From contig CM038704.1 of NCBI GenBank assembly GCA_021613375.1, positions 3,411,905 through 3,475,904 of the forward strand: DNA of 64,000 bases, read 5' to 3'. A program made the position numbers and the translations under genes. Below, in pieces: positions 36,620-48,992 of this stretch (the first letter of the stretch is position 1; each line of letters starts with the position of its first letter). A model generated the notes under the pieces. The model had not been told where the DNA came from. It ran no database searches and saw only the letters and a list, made by a program, of their open reading frames with translations. This DNA is from Megaleporinus macrocephalus. Lineage: Eukaryota > Chordata > Actinopteri > Characiformes > Anostomidae.

Positions 36620-37730
36620 GCGAGCAGTAGAGATGCACAGCAGCCAGGTGTGTGTACACGAGCGCAAGTATCCTGTTCCATCTCGGTGTTTACCGAAGTC
36701 TTCGTAAATAAAGCAGGAGCTGAGCGTTTTAATTAGAGTGCAAAATCCAAGTCATCTCATCTGTTTGAAGAGCAGCGGTGGGCCCGGCACTTGTTTTCCT
36801 TTGTTTCGCTCGGCGCCTGTTAGTGTAATGCTTTAGCTGCTCTGCTAACCCCCCCTCACTCCGCACAGCGAGTCTAATCACCCAGCCCACGACTGCGCTC
36901 GGCCCATGCTTCCACTGAAGGAAGGGAAATGCATGCATTTAATGGAATGTCACTCGCAAGGTTGTCGCACTCCCCCCACCAGCACTCCCAACACCAACAA
37001 CCACCCCGCCCCTACCCCCGCCGAGCGCTTGCTTGAGGATTTGCATGATGCTGACCCAAGCTCCGAAACACAATCTACCATAGAAGCAGCGCCGGCTGCT
37101 ATTTTCGGGCCAGACGTCCCTCCGGGGACCAAGCGGGGACAGTATCTCGGAATCTTGAGCACAAATTAGTCATTTAGATCCTTCCCACATTCCCAGGGAA
37201 ATGTTTTTTTCCCTCCCTCCTTCCCCACTGCAATGAAAGTGTACATTAATCTCAGGGTGAAGCCAATATATCACGCCTGCTAATACCCAAAGCTCACGCC
37301 GAGATCTGCACACACCAGGAAAATAATGAGTCTATAGCTGTAGCAGCGCCTCTGTATTGAACTTGCCACTTTTATAATATTCAGATTAAGCCGTTTAGCG
37401 CGCGAGGTCGATCTACTCTACACACACACACACAAAATTGTTGATCTTGGCATTCAGCGCGGCGCAGCGGCAGGAGCTCACAGAAACTGGGTCACGGTAC
37501 ACGCTGCGGAGAAAAAGCACTCGACAATACAGTAGGTTACCGTATTTCTACAGCGCTAAATTGACGGGACAAACAAATCGCCACTCCTCCGGACGATCGA
37601 TAGCAATCAGCACTATTAGTCTCCCATTCGATCCCCCTGAGGGAGGCGCTGCCAAAACCAAACCACTCAACTGCAGCACACAAGCACTGAACAGTCACTA
37701 ACGGTCTTGAGCGGTACAGCCGACACTCAC
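36618..37730. other. Intron 2 downstream of exon 2, GC-rich single-copy
   Basis: 36740-37350 and 37440-37700 are GC-rich and repeat-free, in the 1.1 kb just downstream of exon 2 in the transcript. They contain GGAAATGCATGCATTTAATG and GAGGATTTGCATGATGC (octamer-like ATTTGCAT). They are candidate conserved regulatory sequence, unverified. Confidence 0.4.
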
Positions 37731-37866
37731 CTGTACTGCGGGGAGGGGACGCCCGACGCCTCGCACGCGAGCACAGCCTCCTGGTTCGGGGAGTGGATTG
37801 GTAGAATTAAGTCCGAGGGTTCCACTGTCCAGCTCGGACCGTGAAAAAGTGAGTCTTGTGCATAAG
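37731..37866 (-). CDS. cntn3: Contactin-3 coding exon 2 (first half of Ig domain 1)
   Basis: The 136-base exon has acceptor TTTCTTTCCAG above 37866, preceded by a long pyrimidine tract, and donor GTGAGT below 37731. It opens with CT, completing a split Ala codon with the G of exon 1, encodes 44 residues and ends with AG of a split Arg codon. It reads [12 protein letters not shown] at the mature N-terminus, then VEPSDLILP and [15 protein letters not shown] with Cys53, the first cysteine of Ig domain 1. The HGPxW...EP start corresponds to the GP-x-F-x-x-EP motif of contactins. Open frame. Confidence 0.92.
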
Positions 37867-37931
37867 CTGGAAAGAAAAAAAAAAAAAAGAAAGAGTGAAC
37901 AATAACAGTAAATCAACATGAACATGCTAGG

Positions 37932-38167
<236 letters not shown>

Positions 38168-38168
<1 letters not shown>

Positions 38169-38225
38169 ATTGAACATTATCTGCCGCTTAATCTCACTAG
38201 TCAGGGTCACTGGGGGACTGGAGCC
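38168..38225 (-). mobile_element. SINE tail fragment
   Basis: GGACTGGAGCCAATCCCAGC is the reverse complement of the tail seen at 16520-16757. Confidence 0.55.
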
Positions 38226-38229
38226 AATC

Positions 38230-38980
38230 CCAGCATCATCGGGTGAAGGCGGGGTACCCACTTATCCATTTCGAAGATGCTCTTAACCCATTAGGGTCTG
38301 AATTCATCCTTGACAATGAAACACGTCCCATGACTAGAAATGTCCCACACTGGTTGGAAGAGCTGACCAAGATTTCCAAGTACTACCCTGGACCTCTAAT
38401 TCTCCCGGACCTGAACCCAACTGAGCATCTGTGGGACCACCTGTGGGACCACCTGGATGGTGGTGTTGGCTCTATGGATCCTCCTCCACACTCCCTCCAG
38501 CAGCTGTGGGTGCACTGCAGTCAGCATGATGTCTCCAGATACCTGTGACCACCAACCGGGACATTACTGAGTCTCCCAGTCAATCTAGCTGCTATCTGTG
38601 CTGCACACTGCGGTCACTTTGGATATGAGTGGTCATAATAATGTGACTCAAGTGTGTATTTCAAGCTTTTGAAATAAAGAAATAAATACCAACACAGTAT
38701 GAAAAAGTGTTTAAAGTATTTAGGCTAAACAATGCAATAAATTATTCAAGTAGTGTGCCAAAGTACTACCTTGGACCCCTAGTTCCCCAGACTTTAACCT
38801 AACTGAGCCTCTGTGGGACCACCTGGATGGTGGTGTTGGTTCTATGGATGTGCCTTACAGCAGCTGTGGGATGCACTGCAGTCAGCATGATGCCTCCAGA
38901 AACCCGTGACCACCTACCAGGACCTTACTGAGATACTTAGATATGGTGGTCATAATAATGTGACTCCACTCTGTGCTGAT
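38230..38980 (+). pseudogene. Two Tc1/mariner transposase 3' remnants
   Basis: 38243-38660 reads TRNVPHWLEELTKISKYYPG then LPDLNPTEHLWDHL, with a tandem 12-base duplication (WDHLWDHLDGG). 38760-38980 repeats the same 3' part (CCAGACTTTAACCTAACTGA). Both are broken and related to 6228-6985. Confidence 0.8.
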
Positions 38981-39346
38981 GGCCTTCTTTCAGATGTCAC
39001 GATGACATTGCTCTGAATCAACAAGGACAGAGGACCTAAACCAGCTCGTCCCCCCTGTACACTACTACAGTCAGCACAGCTGGGACTAGAGCTTATTCAC
39101 CACTCGAGAGCCCCACTGAATGGCCCTCCAGCAGAGGACTGCATTCAGCGCAGCAACACTTTGAGATTGTACACCTCCGTAGAGCTGCTTAAAGGTTCTG
39201 TGAGTCGTATTTGTGGTACAGCACACTAACACAAACATAATCAATGACAGGAAATGAACACTGACCAGCCACTTCATCAAGTATTTTGTATCTACACACA
39301 TTGTCCAGTGTATCAGCTCCACTGACCACACAGGAGCTCTCTCTAG

Positions 39347-39455
39347 ATGACACCTTTGAGGGTTCGTGCTGGAAGAGCGTCCTATATGTGCAGGCGTTAT
39401 TGTATACAGTGGTTTGTTGTTTTGTGTTGCTACGGTTAAAGAGTTTCAGTGGCTC
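39347..39455 (+). repeat. Dispersed repeat, copy 2, left part
   Basis: GAAGAGCGTCCTATATGTGC and GTTTGTTGTTTTGTGTTGCT match 19505-19575 and 18840-18920. The remainder of this copy resumes at 40577, after an insertion. Confidence 0.75.
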
Positions 39456-39861
39456 TGCCGGGGGTCGGGTCGTTCTCAGGTGCCTCATGTTTGGCTCGTG
39501 CTGGGCTGCTCATTGCCTCTGGCTCTCTCGACTCTTGCCCTTTGGGGGCTCCTTCTGGGGTCTTCCTCCTCTGGGGTGTGCATGCGGTTGCCTTCAGGAT
39601 GTGTAGCCTCAGGTCTTCTGAGTTCCAAATGGGCTGTGGATGATCTGGGTCTCCTGGGTCCTTCCCTATTTGCCTCTGGATCATGGGGGCGTGGTTGTGG
39701 TTTCTTGCCCTCATTATTGAGTACATTTCATAACATGGGCGTATACACACATTGCTGCAACTAGTAGAATTGTGTGTGGGTGTATATATGTATATGCATA
39801 TGTATAGATATGTGAATATGTGTATGTATGTTTGTCTATCTATTTGGATTTTTTTTCTTTG
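39456..39861. repeat. GC-rich dispersed repeat plus (TATG)-like tract
   Basis: CTTGCCCTTTGGGGGCTCCT and similar sequence has the look of a fish LINE-associated repeat; it ends in TATATGTATATGCATATG. Family unknown. Confidence 0.4.
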
Positions 39862-40375
39862 TTTGTTTACTTGTCTACTGCTTTTCCGGGGATCTGGGTC
39901 ATGGGGGCAGCAGTCTAAGCAGAGAAGCCCAGAGTTCCCTCTCCCTAGCCGCCTAACTCTAGCTCCTCCGGGGGGATACAGAGGCATTCCCAGGCCAGCT
40001 GAGAGATATAATCCCTCCAGCATGTACTGGGTCTTCCCTGGGGTCTCCTTCCAGTCGGACATGTCCGGAACACCTCCACAAGGAGGCGTCCAGAAGGCAT
40101 CCTAACCAGATGCCCGAACCACCTCAGCTGGTTCCTCTCGACATTACGAAGTAGCGGCTTCTATCTCTAAGGGTGAGACCCGACACAGCACGGAGAAAAC
40201 TCATCTCAGCAGCTTGTATTCGCAATTTTGTTCTTTTGGTCAACCTCCCGCTCCATCCTTCCCTCACTCGTGAACAAGACCCCGAGATACTTACACTCCC
40301 CCACTTGAGGCAGGAGGTCATTTCCAACCTGGAGAGAGCACTCCACCCTTTTCTGACTGAGGCCCATGTTTTTTA
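39862..40375 (-). pseudogene. Rex3/RTE-type LINE, 3' end
   Basis: Read on the minus strand it encodes pieces similar to the C-terminus of fish RTE/Rex3 LINEs: FGHLVRMPSGRLLVEVFRTC, WRDYISQLAWECL and IPPEELE. The end is CCCCATGACCCAGATCCCCG. Stops and frame changes make it a pseudogene. Confidence 0.85.
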
Positions 40376-40576
40376 TTTATATTTATTCTTATTCTTATTA
40401 TTATTTTCCTCCATTTTTTCCTTTTTTCTCTCCCCCCCCTCCCTTATTGCCTGTCAGGCCTGGTGTAAATAGACAAATATAAAAAAAAAAAAATACAAAC
40501 ATTAACTAGAATAGGCTATAGAAAACCTATAGAGCTGTACTTGTAAAAGCAAATATGTTTGGTACATCAGTGCATT

Positions 40577-40925
40577 CGGAGTTTTAGTGGCTGCAACATC
40601 CTACACTACCAAGTAATCTTTTCAATGGAGCCACAAAGCATGGTCCACCAGATAAGGAGCCCTCTCCAGAACACACGCCAAGACACTGAGCCTGCGCTGG
40701 AGAAGGAAACGGTCCTGCTGCAATTAGATACAGTCCATTTTCTGGAAATTACTGAACGACAACGATTTAGAGTCTAAAAGGGAGCACGAGAAGATAAGCA
40801 GCACCGTTAATCCACCAGAACAGAACAAGCTGGAGAGATTTCGTGAGACAGTCTGACACGAGCCTGTTCGGTTTTTATGAGTGGACGTGTATCAGTGTGA
40901 TGAACATGCAATTCCCATCTCTCCC
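40577..40925 (+). repeat. Dispersed repeat, copy 2, right part
   Basis: Nearly identical to 19595-19902. GGAGTTTTAGTGGCTGC at its start echoes GAGTTTCAGTGGCT at 39441-39455, which is consistent with a target-site duplication of the intervening 1.1-kb insertion. Confidence 0.78.
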
Positions 40926-40938
40926 AACTAATAACCAA

Positions 40939-41389
40939 GGGTGTGTCCTAAATCGTCTACTACTCAGTAGTGAAATCAGTAGGTGGGCATGGGTAGTACG
41001 TCCGAATACTCAGTTGGCATTGAGTAGTAGGTGAACGGTAGCTGGATGACCTACTGAATCGGCAGTAGGGCTGGTTATCGCCACTGATTTCCCGGATCGA
41101 TTCGATTCCGATTCACAAGGTCCCAATTCAATTCAATTTCCAATTTGATTCAATTCAATTCAATATGGAGAGATTTTCAGAGAACTAATGTGGTAAATGT
41201 ACAAGCAACACTCTGCCATTACTAAAAACATTAGTGTTTATATGTTTATATACTGTCATGGTTTCTAAATCTAAAATGTACCCAGACATTAATGTTTCAA
41301 TGGAACACAAAGGAATGGGACTCTACGGTAGAAAAGAAGGAATTAAAATGTAATTACATGTAATTAAATGTAATTGAAGTACATTACAA
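40939..41389. repeat. DNA-transposon end fragments
   Basis: 40939-41065 contains GTGTCCTAAATCGTCTACTA with internal partial inverted symmetry. At 41066 TAGGGCTGGTTATCG starts a stretch rich in GATTCGATTCCGATTC and CAATTCAATT, as in hAT-like fish repeats. Confidence 0.45.
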
Positions 41390-41516
41390 GTAATTATATA
41401 GACCTTATAACATATACATGCTATATAGTGTCTTGTAAATGTATTTCTGATGCATTATGAATACAGACTGTAAAGTGTTATGGAATCCGAATATATAAAG
41501 TAATGAACTCTTTATA

Positions 41517-41574
<58 letters not shown>

Positions 41575-41910
41575 AAAGTGTTATGCATGCAAGTACCTAT
41601 TTAATAGCAGGAATATACAAGTTTAAATCATTAGAGTATTAAGTATGCCATATAATGCTTTATTAATGCATTTATAAAGCATTATGAACACAGGACTCAT
41701 AAAAAGTGTTACCTATTTATAATTAACAGATTGTAAAGCATTATGTAACTTGACTATATGACCATATGATTATTATTTATAATAATAATAATAATAATAA
41801 TAATAAACAGTGTTATGCACGCAAGTATACCTATTTAATTGCAAGTATACAACAGTACACCATTATAATGCCATATTAATGAATTATAAATGAATACATA
41901 TAAATGAATA
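41390..41910. repeat. CATTATGAACACAGGACTCAT repeat with (TAA)n
   Basis: Related to 2690-2975 and 42478-42655. Contains TAA-triplet tracts at about 41518-41565 and 41778-41806. Confidence 0.65.
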
Positions 41911-42039
41911 AGTGTTACCATTTTATATATATATATATATATACACAAAACTTATTTTACTTTTAATGTAAATCAATGGAACCAGACATTTTTCGAAACA
42001 TGGAATGCTAATTTTAAAGGTCGATCCCGGATTTAACCT

Positions 42040-42240
42040 CAAGACTATTATACACTGATCAGCCATGACCTTAACATGCAGAATCAGTTCATCTGATTTT
42101 CTGTATACTTTATTACTCTGTTCTTTAATGATCAGGACCCCCACAGGACCACCACAAGGCAGATACTATTTGGACAGTGGGTCATTCTCAGCACTGCAGT
42201 GACACTGATGAGGTGCTGGTGTGAGTGGATCAGATGCAGT
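42040..42240. repeat. Foldback MITE fragment
   Basis: Starts ACACTGATCAGCCATGACCT and contains TCAGGACCCCCACAGGACCA and CAGCACTGCAGTGACACTGA, as in 19905-20060. Confidence 0.75.
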
Positions 42241-42477
42241 AGTAATGTAGAGGGAGATGAACTACACTTGCCCTGGAGTGCAGAGCAGGGCTGCAGCTGT
42301 GAACCAACACAACAAGGCTTGTTGCATAAAACATCTTAGGGCTAAAGTTTCCCCTCCAGAACCCTTGAGGGAAGCTTAGGGGCTGATTTGGGATCAAAAA
42401 TAAGGCCCGATATCACACAGCTGGCAGATACACTTCTGATGCTTCACGTCGAGTGACATGACTCAGGGACACACGAA

Positions 42478-42562
42478 CACAGGACTCATAAAAAGTGTTA
42501 CCTATTTATAATTAACAGATTGTAAAGCATTATGGAACTTGACTATATGACTTTATTAACTC

Positions 42563-42609
<47 letters not shown>

Positions 42610-42655
42610 CAGTGTCATGCATGCAAGTATACCTATTTAATAGCAAGTATACAAC
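42478..42655. repeat. Copy of CATTATGAACACAGG repeat with (TAA)n
   Basis: ACACAGGACTCATAAAAAGT onward matches 41688-41860, including the TAA tract at about 42567-42607. Confidence 0.75.
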
Positions 42656-43440
42656 AGTACAACAAAAACATATTATTTTTAATGTAAATCAATGGAACCA
42701 GACATTTTTTCTACTATTTCTATAAAAATTGAGATGCATGGTTTTCTACATGTTTTTTTTTGGACAGTGATGATATTTCATGCTAAGTTTTATAGATAAC
42801 GAACTGAACAGCCTTGCAGTACAATACCGGATACATACTCCAGCTGGATGATTTGCTCAGCAGATTTTTGTGCTGGTGAGCTGAGGGGAGAGCGGGGCCC
42901 CGGGAGTCTTTAGCGACGCAGTTTGAGCTGGGAGAGTATCGTTCCAGAACTTTCTGTAAAAATCAAGGGCTCCTGTTCGCGTGGGGAACGTTTGATACAG
43001 CACTGTGCAGATCAGCGCCGGCGCAGTTCGGAGGCATGACATCCACTGACGGGACTTTGTTTCTGAAACCTTATCTTCCAACTCGGTTGTCAAGCCCCAT
43101 CTGTGAGCCGCGTTCGCCTCAGCGCTGCTTTGCTGTAGTGATTTTGTTTTTCTTGTAGATGTGAAGCTGACAAGCCCGTGAAAAATGGCTTTAGATTTGA
43201 ACGGACTCGGTTAAAAGTGTAACTGCTGGAAGAACAGAGTGGACAACAGCACTAGGTGGCCCCTAATGGACCTCTTAGTGGTCCCCTTACCCCGATTTTG
43301 TAAAGTTATATCCATAATTAATAGGCAGCTAAACAAATATAATAGTATTGCTGAACAAAAGCATCCAAAATGTAACTTTTACAGGGGGGAAAACAAATTC
43401 AATAATTAAAAATAAAAAAATAAAAATAACTATAAAAGTG
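42656..43440. other. Intron 1, no gene seen
   Basis: 42850-43110 is GC-rich single-copy sequence; the rest is AT-rich. Nothing recognised. Confidence 0.4.
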
Positions 43441-44121
43441 CATTTTATAGGAAAAGCTGGATGGTTGCACAGCGTGAGCTGTGAGAGGAATGAGGGATGA
43501 ATAAATGACAAGTAGAGGAGTGCGGGTCAGTGTGTTTGGGGACCTGCCCTGAGTGAATCATAACCATAATGTTTGTGGGGCTTTAAAATAAAAAGTACTC
43601 TATGGGAAGAATGAGTAATGAATAAATGACAAATAGAAGAGTGCGGGTCAGTGTGTTTGGGGATCTGCTTTGAGTGAGTACAGACAGTTTGGAGGCTGTA
43701 GGTGAAATGAAACCTTGAGCTTTGGGTTTGGCCTGAAATGAATGGGACTCTATGGGGGAAAGAGGGATGAATAAAACAACAGACAGATGAGTGCAGGCAC
43801 AACCCTAAGTTCAGTGTATGTGAAGCGGTGTGTGTCCGGTGAGCAGGAGTTCAGTAGATTGGCGTGCACTTTTCCATCGTATTCATTCTCTATGGGGAAA
43901 AATTCTTGGCTAATTTGTAGTTTTGCAAAATGTGTACATCAAATCAAAAAAACTGTATACAATCCCGATTTAGAAACTCATACTGGACAATCTGGAGCAG
44001 GAACAGAGTCAATATCTTATGTTACCTGTTGAAGAACTGGCAGAAAATAAAAATAATAAATAGAAACCACAAATAATAACATATAGTCATAGTATATCAT
44101 AATAATATACCAATAAACCAC

Positions 44122-44153
<32 letters not shown>

Positions 44154-44890
44154 TAACAACAACAACAACAACAACAAACGCAGAATAGTTGTGAAGCTTA
44201 AGCAGTGTGAGGTATAATATATAAATAAATGACAAATAGAGGAGTGCGGGTCAGTGTGTCTGTGGATTAGAGTTTGTGGATCTACTTTGAGTAAGTACCT
44301 GCAGTTTGGAGGCTGTAGGTTAGGGGGGGTGTCAAACAAACACTACAGTCTTGGTCAGGGGTCTTCCCTGAGTCTGTCAGTCGAGCAGAAGTTCCATAAA
44401 TCGGCGTGTAAATTTCCAACCTGAATCCGTGCAAAGCTGTATACAAGCCCGGATCACACAGTGATGATCTCAAAAACTGTGGGAGGAGTTACGCGCCGAA
44501 GATCCGAAATAGTAATAATAATAATAATAAAAAGAAAAGATGAGAATAATATACCACAAACTAGAAAAGTGCACTTCCTGAAGGAAACGCAGGATGGTTG
44601 TGCATAAACGACAAATAGAGGAGTGTGGGTCAGTATGTGTGTGGATTAGAGGTTGGGAATCTGCTCTAAGTGAGGACAGGCAGTTTGGAGGCTGTAGGTT
44701 GAATGAAACTTATGTTTGGGTTGGGCCAAAAATGAATGGGACCCTATGGGAGGAAGTGAGGATGAATAAACAACACGAGTTTGAGGTTCTCTCATCCATT
44801 TAATGAGACTGAACAAACAAGTTGTTAGTTTGTTTAAAGCTCTTGTATCATTTGGCCCCACAGAAAGAACTAATAACTAATTCTGATTTC
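43440..44890. repeat. Cluster of a dispersed repeat (GAGTGCGGGTCAGTGTGT family)
   Basis: The anchor GGAGTGCGGGTCAGTGTGTT recurs near 43517, 43640, 44242 and 44618, with linked motifs CAGTTTGGAGGCTGTAGGT and AATGGGACTCTATGGG. A further copy cluster is at 59400-60070. TAA/CAA triplet tracts are interspersed (44121-44177). Confidence 0.7.
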
Positions 44891-45419
44891 TTGACCAGTT
44901 AATTTTGGCAACGGTCCAACAGAACCGGTTCAAGACTACTTAACACTCTGGTTACATTGACTTCTACTATTAGAAGGTTTTATACATTCTTAAAGGTGTA
45001 AGAACCTTGTACCTAGTCCAGCTGAGCACTGCTCTAATTAGCATGACGTGGTGTATGGTGTTCCTCAGGGTTCTGTTTTAGACCCACTTCATTTGTCTTT
45101 GCGCTTCCATTAGGTCACCATTAAAGGGCACGGAGTAAACACAACTCTGATGCATGATTGTATATTTATTTGGGGCCAAATGATATAGGAGCTTTAAATA
45201 ACCTAACAATTTGTTTGTTCGCTATCATTAAATTGATGAATTGTAATTTTTGAATATTTAATGAAGTCAAAGCTCATAATGAGACTTAGAGAACGTATAC
45301 ATTCACTAAACGCAGTCAAAGCAGGTATTAGATGAGAACTGTAAATAATACTGGGTTGTTTAGGAGAAGCTTGGAAAGTGTTAAATAAACACACTGACGT
45401 ATGTAAAATCACTACTTAC
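44891..45419. other. Intron 1; includes dispersed repeat
   Basis: 45051-45085 reads GTGTTCCTCAGGGTTCTGTT, possibly a degraded LINE RT motif (GVPQGSVL-like). 45313-45420 duplicates 17752-17860. Confidence 0.4.
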
Positions 45420-46084
45420 TCAATTAATACTGTTATTGTTGTGATTATGATTATTATTCTTATAGTTGTTATTATTGTTGCTGTAACAACTGTTATTAGG
45501 GAGTAAACAAGCTTACTGGAATTTTTTATTATTTTTATTTTCTATTGAATTTTACTAAAACTTTATTTGTTACTACTACTACTAGTAGTAGTAGCTGTAG
45601 TTGTAAACAACAACAATACTACTACTACAACTTCTACTACTACTACTACTAATGATAATAATACAAAATATGATGATTATGAGGATATTATTATATTTAT
45701 TACTTTTATTATTACTATTTTTTTACTAATAATAACAACAACAGCATAAAATGTGATAGATTGTGATTATGATTTTTATACTTGTTATTATTGTTGCAGT
45801 TATAACTGTTATTAGGGGGTAAACAAGCTTATTGGACTATTTTATTATTTTTATTTTCTATTGATTATTACTAAAACTATTGTATTATTATTTGTTACTA
45901 CTACTAGTAGTAACAAATAATAATAATAACATAGAATTATGATTATGAGGATGATATGATTATCATTATTATTATTATAATTAATATTATTATGATTACT
46001 TTTATTATTACTATTTTTTTATAATAATAAAAGTATAAAATAAATATATATTTTTTTATTTTCTATTCAATTATATTATATTGT

Positions 46085-46116
<32 letters not shown>

Positions 46117-46200
46117 ATAATAATAATAATATAGAATATGATGATTATGAGGATGATATGATTATTATTATTATTGCTATGGTTATAGTTGATCTTATGC
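45420..46200. repeat. Triplet-rich tandem array, about 317-bp unit
   Basis: AACTGTTATTAGGG(A/G)GTAAACAAGCTTA recurs about 317 bases apart (near 45488 and 45805). The TTATTTTCTATTGA...ACTACTACTA block appears three times (45535, 45852, 46056). ATT/TAA/TAC triplets dominate. Confidence 0.8.
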
Positions 46201-46659
46201 TTTTGGGTTTACGTCTGGCACAAATTAAATGTATTTATTTTTGTTTTTATTTACACATTTTATGAAAAACATCACTGATACACAGTCACTTCAACAGCAT
46301 CACTGTATAAAAACACTCATGTGGGAAATTAGGCTCAATCTGGCAACACTGGAAACATTACCACATCAGCCAAAAGCGTTTCCCAGCTCAGGCCAGCTAG
46401 CTAAAACACCATCTCCGGAAACAAACGCAAGCCAGACGCCGTTAGTCGGCAATGCAGCACAACAGGAAACTGATTCAGAACGTAAGAACAATTATCACCT
46501 CCAATCAGACAGCTAGAGCTGCGGAGACGACCTGCGGAGCTGACGAGGAGTTCACATCCAGCTCCATACACAGACTTCTGTTTCCCCGACATTCCATAAG
46601 AGCAGGTAACATTCCTTATCCCAACAACTTCCCAGCTTTATAACGTTTAAACCACAAAA
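46201..46659. other. Intron 1, single-copy island
   Basis: 46290-46640 is balanced in composition and stands out between AT-rich arrays. No recognised exon. Confidence 0.35.
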
Positions 46660-48270
46660 CCAATCACATACATTTCTATTCTAATCAATATTACTGTAAA
46701 TATGTTATTAACACTATTATAGTATTAGTATAGTAGTAAAGAATTAATAATAGAAGTATTAATTAGTAGCAGTGATAACATTAATAATAACAACATGTGA
46801 TTATGATTATTGTTATTATCACCATTGTTGCTCTTATTATTACTATTGTTATTTTTATTAGTTATGAAATTGATCACATACATTCATTCTATTATATTGA
46901 ATATTATAGTAAATGCTATAATGACTATTATTAATAATAGTAACAATAGTATTATTCATTAGTAGCAGTGATAACATTAATAATAACAAAACAACAATAT
47001 TAATATATAAATATGATTATTACTATGATTTTTTTGTTATTGTCATTGCTATTGTTATGAAATTGATCACACATTTATTCTATTATATTCTCTAAATAAG
47101 AATAATAGTGGTATTATTAGTTAGTAGTATTGGTAACATCAATAATAGTAACAAAACAACAACATTATTAATATGGAAATATGATGATGATGATGATGGT
47201 TATTATTATTATGGTTGTTGTGGTCATTTATGTTATTGTTATTAGACTGAACACATACATTCTATTCTATTAAACATTACATACACTGTAAAAAATTTCA
47301 CTGTAAATTAACAGTATTGGCAGCAGAGACGCCAGTGTTTCACTGTTATTTTACAGAGCGTCTACTGTAATTTGTTTTAACAGTATTGTACTGTAAATTG
47401 AATTACAGTATACGACAGTAAATAACTGTATTTATGGTACTAACCATCTAGTCAGCCAGTTAACTAGCTAACACTGTTCAAGCTACTTTACAAGCTTCTT
47501 TACTAAATTTAGTCACTAAATAAATCAGACCTAACTAACAACATCTCATATCTTAAAAGTTTAATCACTGTAAACATTAGGAGATGAAATGTTAACAGCT
47601 ACCAGAGTTTCTCGAGGACCACCGCAGCTGCAGTCCAGACGGGTCAGTTGTAAATGCAGCAGCTCGCGTCTCCTCGTCTAAGAACTGATTTAGATTATCG
47701 TTCTTTATTTTACGAATGAACACAATACAAGCTGCCCGGCACTTCCTGCACTGACTGAATGAGCTGAAAGAGTCTTAACTTAGCTGAGCCCAATAGGCTG
47801 GCTCCGCCCACTGCATAAACAGTAGTCTGTAATCACCAGTACGAGTTTGATGGATAGTGACTGGACTGTGAAGGGATGATGGTGCAAAGGTTAACAGAAA
47901 ATACTGTATTAGCTGATAAATTAGTTATTTTCTGTTAAAAAACTGATAGCATTACTGTTAAATTACATACGCTGTACGATTATTTAACTATATTTTACAA
48001 TTATTATAAAATACAGTAAGATACTGTTGTATATCTACAGTAAATTTACAGCAAGTCATTACAGCTCATTCATTATATTACATGTTATTTTTAGCATTTT
48101 ATTATTATTGTTACTAACCATAATAATAATAATATTATTAACTAGCAGTAGTAACAATGGTACAGTGGTAACAGTAATAAAAACAATACCATTAATATGA
48201 AATATGCTATGAGTATTGTTGCTGTTATTATTTGTGTTACTGTTATGAAACTGATCACATACATTCACTG
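46660..48270. repeat. About 195-bp AT-rich tandem repeat, split by a transposon
   Basis: ATTGATCACATACATTC-type anchors recur near 46670, 46868, 47057, 47247 and, after the insertion, 48245. The repeat is AT-rich with TAA and TTA triplets. Confidence 0.75.
47284..48055. mobile_element. Non-autonomous DNA transposon (CACTGTAAAAA ends)
   Basis: The left end is CACTGTAAAAAATTTCACTG then TAAATTAACAG; the right end reversed reads CTTGCTGTAAATTTACTGTA. Many ACTGTAAATT motifs lie just inside both ends. It interrupts the 195-bp array. No transposase. Superfamily not resolved. Confidence 0.7.
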
Positions 48271-48992
48271 CAGCTCTTTGTTTAAGGTATTTTTTGTATA
48301 TGAGGGGTTCATCTTTTTTCTGACCGGGCCTCGTGAGACCCCAGTTCCCGGCCTAAATGCAGTCTGAGGGGCTTCATCACTCAGGTACAATGACGGAGGC
48401 GTTTGGCTCACGCCGGGATCGAGCCCGTCCTCTCAGGCTGTGAGCTCAGCTGCTCCAAACACAGAGAGAGAATGAGCTCCACTGTTAATCCCAGCAGAGC
48501 AGAGACGCAGCTCCGTCCCGAAGTTCCAGATAATCATCTCCGACACGTCCACAGCCACGGATAGGACCGGAGTCCCGGCGGAGCCGCGGGAGCCGCAGGA
48601 GCCTGAATGTGAAAGGGCCCCAGAACGAATGGGTGAAGGGCAGCGCCGGAGAAAAGAGCTTTTCTAATCAGTTTCAAAGAGCACGTTCAAAGCTCCGCTC
48701 AGGGCCGAGGATCTCAATCACGCAGGCGAGCAGCCCCTACCAGCGCGCCGACCAGCAGACGGGCCCACAGCGCCGCGCCAGCCGCACGGCGGTCCTGATA
48801 GTTCCTTTGTTCTCCGCGATAGTGTGTGTGAGTAAGACCTCTAATTATAGCTGAAGCTGACAAACACACACGCTACGCAGCAGCAGAACCTTTAAAGCAG
48901 GGTACATGATAATGACTGGCGTCAGCTGCCTGATCCACTTCAGCCCCACTTACTGATTACTGACAATCTCAGATTCTCTCTTAAAGTGTTTT
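48271..48992. other. Intron 1, GC/CpG-rich island
   Basis: 48330-48860 is strongly GC- and CpG-rich, about 48380 onward, amid AT-rich arrays. There is no contactin exon in it. It could be a regulatory island or an alternative promoter, which the sequence alone does not decide. Confidence 0.4.

Noticed and set aside
39436..40062. 208-residue minus-strand frame
   Set aside because: It crosses a LINE 3' end and an unrelated repeat; the recognisable RTE-like peptide is shared between frames, so it is not one gene.
45051..45085. LINE RT fragment
   Set aside because: GTGTTCCTCAGGGTTCTGTT is similar to the GVPQGSV motif, but the sequence around it is too degraded to support a separate feature.
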